A DNA stretch of 18,885 nt from Modestobacter sp. (GTDB lineage: Bacteria > Actinomycetota > Actinomycetes > Mycobacteriales > Geodermatophilaceae), in assembly GCA_025963425.1 (NCBI GenBank), contig JAOPUQ010000458.1:1-18885 (forward strand). Reading direction: 5' to 3'. Positions 14,217 through 18,885 of this stretch are shown in pieces. The notes below the pieces were generated by a model. It did no database searches. It saw only the letters and a program-made list of their open reading frames with translations, and was not told the origin of the DNA. The stretch's first letter is position 1. Each line of letters starts with the position of its first letter. The translations under genes were made by a program, and so were the position numbers.

Positions 14217-15032
14217 ATGCCGCAGACGGACGTGCGTACCGGGGTCAGCCTGAACTACGAGATCACCGGCGACGGCGAGCCGCTGCTGCTGGTGATGGGC
14301 ACCTCGGGGGCCCTGGGGCTGTGGGGCGAGATCGCGCCGCGGTTGTCCGAGCGGTACCGGGTCATCGCCTTCGACAACCGCGGGCTGGGCGGCAGCAGCC
14401 GCGGGGATGGACCGATCACCGTCGGGTCCATGGCCGAGGACGCCTCGGCGCTGCTCGAGGCACTGGAGGTCCCGACGGCGCACGCGCTGGGCTGGTCGCT
14501 GGGGTCGGCGGTGGTGCAGGAGCTGGCGCTCGCGCACCCGGAGCAGGTGGCCTCCGCCGTCCTCTACGCCACGTGGGGCCGCTGCGACGGCTTCCAGCGC
14601 TCGGTCTTCACCGCCCTGCAGCACCCCTACGCCACGCGCGACATGGAGGTCGCCCTGGGCGCCGCCGGCCTGGCGTTCTCCCCGCAGATCCTCGACCGGC
14701 CGGACTTCCTGCAGCTCCTCGAGCCGCTGCTGCCGGCCTTTCCCCAGGACGAGGCGCAGATGGCGGTGACCACCGAGCAGTGGGACGCCGACCTGGCGCA
14801 CGACACCCTCGACCGGCTGGAGGACATCACCGCACCCACGCTGGTCGTCGTCGGCGAGCAGGACCTGCTGACCCCGCCGTGGCAGGCGAAGGCGGTGGCC
14901 GACCGGGTCCCCGGGGCGCGGTACGAGCTGGTGACCGGCCCCGGCTCGAGCCACGGCATGCACATCGAGCGACCCGACGACCTGCTGGGCATCATCACCG
15001 ACTTCCTCGGTGAGCACGCCATCAAGGGCTGA
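14217..15032 (+). CDS. Alpha/beta hydrolase (esterase-like)
   Basis: A 271-residue cytosolic alpha/beta-hydrolase-fold enzyme. The nucleophile elbow GWSLGS places the catalytic Ser at 94, the acid is D216 in GEQDLLTPP, and the His is H246 in SSHGMHIERPDD. The oxyanion segment LLVMGTSGALGLW (24-36) and DNRGLGGSS are typical of the family. ATG 14217 is preceded by AGGAGAG. A Baeyer-Villiger monooxygenase gene follows after 53 bp on the same strand, so hydrolysis of the ester or lactone made by that enzyme is a plausible job; the substrate is not known. Haloperoxidase-like or lactonase members of the fold are alternatives. Confidence 0.9.
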   Translation: MPQTDVRTGVSLNYEITGDGEPLLLVMGTSGALGLWGEIAPRLSERYRVIAFDNRGLGGSSRGDGPITVGSMAEDASALLEALEVPTAHALGWSLGSAVVQELALAHPEQVASAVLYATWGRCDGFQRSVFTALQHPYATRDMEVALGAAGLAFSPQILDRPDFLQLLEPLLPAFPQDEAQMAVTTEQWDADLAHDTLDRLEDITAPTLVVVGEQDLLTPPWQAKAVADRVPGARYELVTGPGSSHGMHIERPDDLLGIITDFLGEHAIKG

Positions 15033-15046
15033 ACTCCGCGGGGGGA

Positions 15047-15066
15047 CCCCGCCCACCCGGGCGGGG
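15047..15066 (+). terminator. Hairpin between hydrolase and monooxygenase genes
   Basis: CCCCGCCC (15047-15054) and GGGCGGGG (15059-15066) form an 8-bp stem with loop ACCC in the 53-bp gap. It could attenuate or partly terminate transcription before the monooxygenase; it ends 9 bp before that gene's ribosome binding site (GAGGAG, 15075-15080). Confidence 0.4.
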
Positions 15067-15085
15067 CGTGCGACGAGGAGGACGC

Positions 15086-16585
15086 ATGGACACCGAGGTC
15101 TACGACGTCGTCATCCTGGGAGCCGGCCTGGCCGGCCTCGGGATGGGCATGAGGCTGAAGATGGCCGGGGAGGACTCCTTCGTGATCCTCGAGAAGGAGG
15201 ACCGCGTCGGGGGCACCTGGCGCGACAACAGCTACCCCGGGGCCAGCTGCGACGTGCAGTCGCACCTGTACTGGTTCTCCTTCGACGAGCAGCCGGACTG
15301 GAGCCGGGTCTTCGCGATGCAACCGGAGATCCAGACCAACATCGAGCGGCTGGTCGCCCGCCGCGGGCTCAACCACCACATCCGGCTGGGCGCCGAGGTC
15401 ACCGAGGCCGTCTGGAGCGAGGACGCCGGGCAGTGGGTGATCACCACGGTCACCGGCGAGCAGCTGCGGGCCCGGGCGTTCGTGACGGCGTGGGGCCAGC
15501 TGAACCGGCCCAGCTTCAAGGGCATCGAGGGGCGCGAGCACTTCGACGGAGTGTCGTTCCACTCCGCCCGCTGGCGGCACGACGTCGACCTGGCCGGCAA
15601 GCGGGTGGCCAGCATCGGCAACGGGGCCAGCGCCGTCCAGTTCATCCCCGAGGTCGCCGAGGTCGCCGAGCACCTCACGGTGTTCCAGCGGACGCCGAAC
15701 TACGTCGTCCCGCGGCAGGACCGCCCCTACACCGAGGAGGAGCGCCGGATGTTCCTCGACGACCCGGCCCGGCTGCAGGAGAGCCGCGACGGTTACTACT
15801 GGGAGCACGAGGGCTGGATCGGCGCCATGAAGCTGGAGTCCAACCCGGTCGCCGAGGAGTTCACCCGGGTCGCCCGGGAGCACCTGGAGACCCAGGTGCC
15901 CGACCCGCAGCTCCGCGAGAAGCTCTGGCCCAGCTACCCGATCGGCTGCAAGAGGCTGCTCATCGCCGACACCTTCTACCCCGCGCTGACGCGCGAGAAC
16001 GTCGAGCTGGTCACCGACCACATCGAGCGCATCGAGGCCCAGGGAGTGCGGACCGCCGACGGCCGGCTGCACGAGATGGACGTGATCATCTACGCCACCG
16101 GCTTCGAGACCCTGTCGTTCATGGGGCACGTCGACATCGTCGGCCGCTCGCCGCGCAGCTGGCCGCCGCGGGCCGGCGACGGCGTCTCCTTGCGGGACGC
16201 CTGGCGGGAGGCGCCGGAGGCCTACCTCGGGATGACGGTGTCGGGGTTTCCCAACCTGTTCATCCTGTACGGCCCCAACACCAACCTCGGGCACAATTCG
16301 ATCATCGCGATGCTGGAGTGCCAGTTCGACTACGTGCTCAAGGCCCTGTCGGCCGGCAGGGAGAAGACCGCGGCACTGGACCTGCGCCCCGAGGTCCTGG
16401 AGCGGTACAACTCCGGGCTGCAGGAGGAGCTGCGCGCCACCTCCTTCGCCGGCTCCTGCAACAGCTGGTACAAGACGCCGGACGGGCGGATCACCAACAA
16501 CTGGTCCGGCAGCGTGGAGGAGTACCGGCAGCGCACAGCCGCCCTCGACCTCGCCGACTACGACCTGGTGCCGGTGGGTGACTGA
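15086..16585 (+). CDS. Baeyer-Villiger-type flavin monooxygenase
   Basis: A 499-residue flavoprotein of normal length for NADPH-dependent class B monooxygenases, which turn ketones into esters or lactones using O2. The FAD Rossmann motif is GAGLAG (12-17), followed by GGTWRDNSYPGASCDVQS (43-60). The family fingerprint FxGxxxHxxxW is complete as FDGVSFHSARW (153-163), although the residue after Trp is Arg instead of the usual Pro/Asp. The NADPH Rossmann motif is GNGASA (178-183), and the ATGF motif occurs near residue 336. ATG 15086 has GAGGAG 5 nt upstream. It is most likely cotranscribed with the alpha/beta hydrolase gene before it. N- or S-oxygenating relatives share parts of this pattern. 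Confidence 0.93.
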   Translation: MDTEVYDVVILGAGLAGLGMGMRLKMAGEDSFVILEKEDRVGGTWRDNSYPGASCDVQSHLYWFSFDEQPDWSRVFAMQPEIQTNIERLVARRGLNHHIRLGAEVTEAVWSEDAGQWVITTVTGEQLRARAFVTAWGQLNRPSFKGIEGREHFDGVSFHSARWRHDVDLAGKRVASIGNGASAVQFIPEVAEVAEHLTVFQRTPNYVVPRQDRPYTEEERRMFLDDPARLQESRDGYYWEHEGWIGAMKLESNPVAEEFTRVAREHLETQVPDPQLREKLWPSYPIGCKRLLIADTFYPALTRENVELVTDHIERIEAQGVRTADGRLHEMDVIIYATGFETLSFMGHVDIVGRSPRSWPPRAGDGVSLRDAWREAPEAYLGMTVSGFPNLFILYGPNTNLGHNSIIAMLECQFDYVLKALSAGREKTAALDLRPEVLERYNSGLQEELRATSFAGSCNSWYKTPDGRITNNWSGSVEEYRQRTAALDLADYDLVPVGD

Positions 16586-16641
16586 GCCGGGACGACGCGC
16601 TCTGCCGGCCTGCTCCCGGCTCCCCGTCCGGCGTAACGTGA

Positions 16642-16681
16642 GGGCACGGTCCCTTCGTGCCCCGGTCCGCTCCGGACCGGG
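16642..16681 (+). terminator. Two adjacent hairpins after the monooxygenase gene
   Basis: GGGCACG (16642-16648) pairs with CGTGCCC (16656-16662), and CCCGGTCCG (16661-16669) pairs with CGGACCGGG (16673-16681) around a 3-nt loop. The two stems share two bases, so they may be alternatives. They lie 57 bp after the monooxygenase stop and before the small Cys/His protein gene; a terminator or a switch-like structure is possible. Confidence 0.45.
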
Positions 16682-16729
16682 AGCTCCTCAACACCGCCGG
16701 ACCGCCGGCGGAGTCAGGCCGCTGCCGCC

Positions 16730-16915
16730 ATGACCGTCCCCAGCCCCAGCACCAGCACCAGCACCACCACGCTCCTCGAGCCGGCCTCCGCCGACCGGGC
16801 GACCTGCGCGGCGTGTCCGCACCCACTGGCCGAGCACGACCCGATCGGGCTGCGGTTCTGCCGGGCGACGACAGCCGGCAACGTGGAACGCGGCTGCGTC
16901 TGCCGCACCGCCTGA
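16730..16915 (+). CDS. 61-residue Cys/His protein, possibly zinc-binding
   Basis: The product has a Ser/Thr-rich start (three ST pairs at 7-12) followed by a compact Cys/His pattern: C26-A-A-C29, H31, H36, C44, C56-V-C58. CxxC...H...C...CxC spacing suggests a metal-binding knuckle. The HPLAEHDPIGLRFCRATT stretch looks conserved in character, and small proteins of this type are common in high-GC actinobacteria, but no function is known to me. The start has only a weak ribosome binding site. A terminator-like hairpin separates it from the convergent ligB gene. Confidence 0.65.
   Translation: MTVPSPSTSTSTTTLLEPASADRATCAACPHPLAEHDPIGLRFCRATTAGNVERGCVCRTA
16748..16765 (+). repeat. AGCACC hexanucleotide repeat, three copies
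   Basis: AGCACC is repeated three times in frame and encodes Ser-Thr pairs at residues 7-12 of the small Cys/His protein. The 6-bp unit keeps frame if its copy number changes. Confidence 0.8.
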
Positions 16916-16925
16916 CGGCGACCGG

Positions 16926-16953
16926 CCGGCCGGTCCTCGGTCGGACCGGCCGG
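16926..16953. terminator. Hairpin between convergent small gene and ligB
   Basis: CCGGCCGGTCC (16926-16936) and GGACCGGCCGG (16943-16953) form an 11-bp perfect stem with loop TCGGTC, placed exactly in the 39-bp gap between two converging stop codons. A bidirectional terminator is the simplest reading. Confidence 0.65.
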
Positions 16954-16954
16954 G

Positions 16955-17812
16955 TCAGGCCCGCTGGGCGGCCCGGTTGTCGAACAGCGCCAGCGCGGCC
17001 GCGGTGTTGGACGCCGGCACGTGGTACGCCTCGTGCACCCGGGTGATCTCGTCGTCCATCGCACCACGCATGACCAGCCACATGATCAGCTCGATGCCCT
17101 CCGAGCCGGCCAGTCGCACGTACTCCTCGCGGGAGAGCGCGGCCAGCTTCTGCGGGTCGGTCTGGATCGCCTCCAGGTACATGGCGTCGAAGGCCGGGTT
17201 GATGAAGCCCGCGCGGGCACCGGCCAGCTGGTGGGACATCCCGCCGGTCCCGAACACCGCCACCTTCACGTCGTCGGGGTAGCTGCGGACGGCCCGCCCG
17301 ATCGCCTGACCCAGGGCGTAACAGCGGGCAGCGGTGGGCTGCGGGTACTGGATGACGTTGACCAGCAGCGGCACCACCGCGCACGGCCACGCCTCGCCCG
17401 GTTCCGGGCAGAAGACCGACAGCGGCACGGTGAGGCCGTGGTCGACGTCGAGCGCCTGGAAGACGGTCAGGTCGAAGCCCTCGTCGACCAGCTGCTCCAC
17501 CAGGTGCAGGGACAGCTCGGGAGCGCCCCGCACCTCCGGGACCGGCCGCCGTCCGAACCCCTCGTCGGCCACCTGGTAGCTCTCGGCGGTCCCGATGGCG
17601 AAGGTCGGGACGACGTCGAGGTCCACGCCGTTGGCGTGGTCGTTGTAGACGACGATCGCCATGTCCGGAGTGTGCTCGGCCATCCACTCCCGGGCCGGCT
17701 GGTAGCCGTCGAACAGCGGCTTCCAGTACGGGTCCCCGGTCGTGCCGTGGTCCATCGCCGCCCCGATCGAGGGCACGTGCGAGGTGGCCAGACCCCAGAT
17801 CACCTCAGCCAT
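16955..17812 (-). CDS. ligB: Class III extradiol dioxygenase, catalytic beta subunit (protocatechuate 4,5-dioxygenase/gallate dioxygenase type)
   Basis: A 285-residue LigB-family catalytic subunit. The residues expected from the LigAB structure are present at matching positions: iron ligands H12 (ATSHVPSIG), H59 (YNDHANGVD) and E241 (GIELIMW), and the catalytic base H194 (GTGGMSHQLAG). The enzyme opens a catechol-type ring next to the hydroxyl pair with O2. Whether the substrate is protocatechuate, gallate or another catechol cannot be told from sequence. The ATG at 17812 overlaps the stop of the alpha-subunit gene by 8 bp (ATGGCTGA), as expected for two subunits made together. It is the last gene of the operon; a hairpin follows. 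Confidence 0.92.
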   Translation of the reverse strand: MAEVIWGLATSHVPSIGAAMDHGTTGDPYWKPLFDGYQPAREWMAEHTPDMAIVVYNDHANGVDLDVVPTFAIGTAESYQVADEGFGRRPVPEVRGAPELSLHLVEQLVDEGFDLTVFQALDVDHGLTVPLSVFCPEPGEAWPCAVVPLLVNVIQYPQPTAARCYALGQAIGRAVRSYPDDVKVAVFGTGGMSHQLAGARAGFINPAFDAMYLEAIQTDPQKLAALSREEYVRLAGSEGIELIMWLVMRGAMDDEITRVHEAYHVPASNTAAALALFDNRAAQRA

Positions 17813-18161
17813 CGGTGCGCCCCCCTGCCCGCAGTGCCGCCACGAACTCCTCCTCGGTCATCCCGGTGAAGACCCCACCGAGGTACTGCATGGACTTCCC
17901 GTCCATCATCGCCAGCTTGTAGACGTAGAAGATGCTGCCGCCCAGGTCGAGCATCGCCTGCCAGTCCCGGTCGGCGACGGCCTGCTGCTGGTCGGGCGTG
18001 AGACCGAACTCCCGGCAGTACGCGGGCTCGTCGGCGAGGAACCGGGCCCGGGCGCCGGCGTCGCGCAACGTCATGAACATCTTGTTCATCCGGTAGCCGC
18101 GGCGGCTGGTCTGCCCGTCGAAGACGTAGGTCCCCGGCAGGTCGAACCGGCTCTCAGTCAC
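17805..18161 (-). CDS. ligA: Extradiol dioxygenase alpha subunit (LigA family)
   Basis: A 118-residue small subunit that covers the active site of LigB in the family. The N-terminal FDLPGTYVFDGQTSRRGYR, the EFGLTPDQQQAVADRDW block and GGSIFYVYKLA are typical LigA features. Three GTG codons are possible starts (18170, 18164, 18161). I chose 18161 because it puts the start right before TESRFDLPG, as in the family, and gives an 8-bp overlap (GTGACTGA) with the previous stop that mirrors the ligA-ligB overlap. GTG 18170 has the better purine run (GGGGGAGAG) and cannot be excluded. Confidence 0.9.
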   Translation of the reverse strand: MTESRFDLPGTYVFDGQTSRRGYRMNKMFMTLRDAGARARFLADEPAYCREFGLTPDQQQAVADRDWQAMLDLGGSIFYVYKLAMMDGKSMQYLGGVFTGMTEEEFVAALRAGGRTDG

Positions 18162-18345
18162 CACGCCCACCCGTCTCTCCCCCGGTACCGGGGTCCGTGG
18201 AGTGCTCGTGGTCCTCCAGCCACTCCCACATGTCCCGGGGGTTCGAACTGGACCAGGTCCGCCCGCACCAGCACCGGCCGGCCAGCTCCCCGTCGTACTG
18301 GCGGAAGGAGACCCGCAGCAGGTGGTCGGGGTCGGCCGACCTCAC
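18154..18345 (-). CDS. 63-residue Cys/His protein of the ligAB operon (hypothetical)
   Basis: GTG 18345 overlaps the stop of the isomerase-like gene by 4 bp (GTGA), and the stop overlaps the ligA start. Both joints argue for a translated gene. The product has a strand-like start (DHLLRVSFRQYDGEL), then CWCGRTWSS with C25 and C27, MWEWLEDHEH with H46 and H48, and a Gly-rich tail. A C-x-C and an H-x-H 20 residues apart could bind a metal. I know no named family; a role in dioxygenase assembly or iron supply would be a guess from context. Confidence 0.7.
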   Translation of the reverse strand: MRSADPDHLLRVSFRQYDGELAGRCWCGRTWSSSNPRDMWEWLEDHEHSTDPGTGGETGGRGD

Positions 18346-18620
18346 GCGCGCTCCTGCGGGTGGGTGGCCAGCGCCTCCACGTGCACGTCCAGCCACGGCG
18401 CCATCGGCAGCGACATGAGCGCGTCGTGCAGCTCGGCGGGGTCGGCGGCCTCGTACAGGCCGACCGTGGCGTTGCGGCCGGGTACCCGCCACAACCGCTC
18501 GAGCACCCCGGCGGCGCGCAGCTCCGTCGCCCGGGCACGCTCCCCGGCCCGCAGCTCCTCCCGCCGCTGCGGCGGGGTGTCGACGGGCAGCCGGTTCTCG
18601 GACCGGACGAGGAACTCCAC
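18342..18620 (-). CDS. Muconolactone isomerase-like protein
   Basis: A 92-residue protein of the length of muconolactone delta-isomerase (CatC). It begins MEFLVRSENRLP, continues with RREELRAGERARATELRAAG and LERLWRVPGR, and has the conserved-looking YEAADPAELHDALMSLPMAPW and LDVHVEALATHP. This matches the ferredoxin-like MIase family. The true CatC reaction belongs to ortho-cleavage, so in a ligAB operon it may instead isomerise a ring-cleavage product or serve another step. GTG 18620 is preceded by AGGAG 7 nt upstream. It lies 30 bp after the hydrolase gene and overlaps the next gene by 4 bp. Confidence 0.85.
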   Translation of the reverse strand: MEFLVRSENRLPVDTPPQRREELRAGERARATELRAAGVLERLWRVPGRNATVGLYEAADPAELHDALMSLPMAPWLDVHVEALATHPQERA

Positions 18621-18650
18621 GCTGGTCTCCTGTCTGTGGTCTGGGGTGGG

Positions 18651-18885
18651 TCAGCGGGCGGTGAGGGCGAGGAGTGCGTCGGCGAGCTCCCGCGGCGCGG
18701 TCACCATCGCCTCGTGGCCGGTGTCCAGCTCGTGCACCGGCCACCCGCGCGCGCGGGCCCGGTCGGCCTGGCCGGCGAAGACCCGCATCCAGCTCACGCA
18801 CTCGAGGAACGCCGCCGGCACGGCCGCGCCGGCACCGGTCAGCCGCAGCGGGTCGGTGTAGGTCTTCCACGGGTGCGGGGTCAGC
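18651..18885 (-). CDS. Alpha/beta hydrolase, C-terminal part (5' end outside window)
   Basis: The last 77 residues of an alpha/beta hydrolase; the gene continues beyond the right edge. The segment LTPHPWKTYTDPLRL is followed by an acidic/aromatic stretch and then VHELDTGHEAMVTAP, where the His of TGHEAM is the expected catalytic residue, as in the EstC / hydroxynitrile-lyase-like branch with the end pattern TGH(D/E)AMVT.P.ELA. It is the first visible gene of the ligAB operon and could hydrolyse an ester substrate before ring cleavage or a ring-cleavage product afterwards. Confidence 0.85.
   Translation of the reverse strand, partial: LTPHPWKTYTDPLRLTGAGAAVPAAFLECVSWMRVFAGQADRARARGWPVHELDTGHEAMVTAPRELADALLALTAR

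Overview
The window is very GC-rich (clearly above 70% by eye), with strong third-position GC bias, frequent GTG starts and long spurious reading frames on both strands. Gene content (LtrA, DivIVA-like coiled-coil protein, cytochrome P450, Baeyer-Villiger monooxygenase, small Cys-rich proteins) and codon style fit a high-GC actinobacterium. A member of the Geodermatophilaceae or a close relative is my best guess, but this is inference from composition, not a database match. I see no rRNA, tRNA, CRISPR array, transposase, integrase or phage gene.

Left part (1-4954): the 3' end of hppD (4-hydroxyphenylpyruvate dioxygenase) faces a DivIVA-like hendecad coiled-coil gene. Between them lies a nested palindrome made of two copies of a 16-bp perfect palindrome. 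The DivIVA-like gene is divergent from pgi (glucose-6-phosphate isomerase). A cytochrome P450 follows pgi, preceded by a 25-bp dyad.

Middle part (4955-10670): a minus-strand run holds a ferric-reductase-type flavocytochrome with an unusual proline-rich N-terminus, a 29-residue single-span miniprotein starting just after it, a PLP aminotransferase, and a nitrilase-superfamily amidase joined to the aminotransferase by an ATGA overlap. The last two look like the glutamine transaminase/omega-amidase pair. A divergent 482-bp intergenic region leads to a secreted, eight-cysteine protein of unknown function.

Second middle part (10671-13989): two strong hairpins back to back separate the secreted protein from a minus-strand cluster of a six-span membrane protein, LtrA and a TFIIB-type zinc-ribbon protein. 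Upstream is a 16-bp tandem repeat and then the wreck of a short-chain dehydrogenase gene with no Rossmann N-terminus and at least three frame changes. A 46-residue basic protein follows on the opposite strand.

Right part (13990-18885): an alpha/beta hydrolase and a Baeyer-Villiger monooxygenase form a plus-strand pair (ketone to ester to acid plus alcohol is a reasonable reading). A 61-residue Cys/His protein follows. On the minus strand, entering from beyond the right edge, is a tightly overlapping aromatic ring-cleavage operon: alpha/beta hydrolase (partial), muconolactone-isomerase-like protein, a 63-residue Cys/His protein, LigA and LigB (class III extradiol dioxygenase alpha and beta). 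Together with hppD, the P450 and the monooxygenase, the window leans towards oxidative catabolism. Nothing is a clear new defence or mobile system; the most unusual items are the ligAB operon with its two small partners, the hidden miniproteins, and the decaying dehydrogenase beside tandem repeats.
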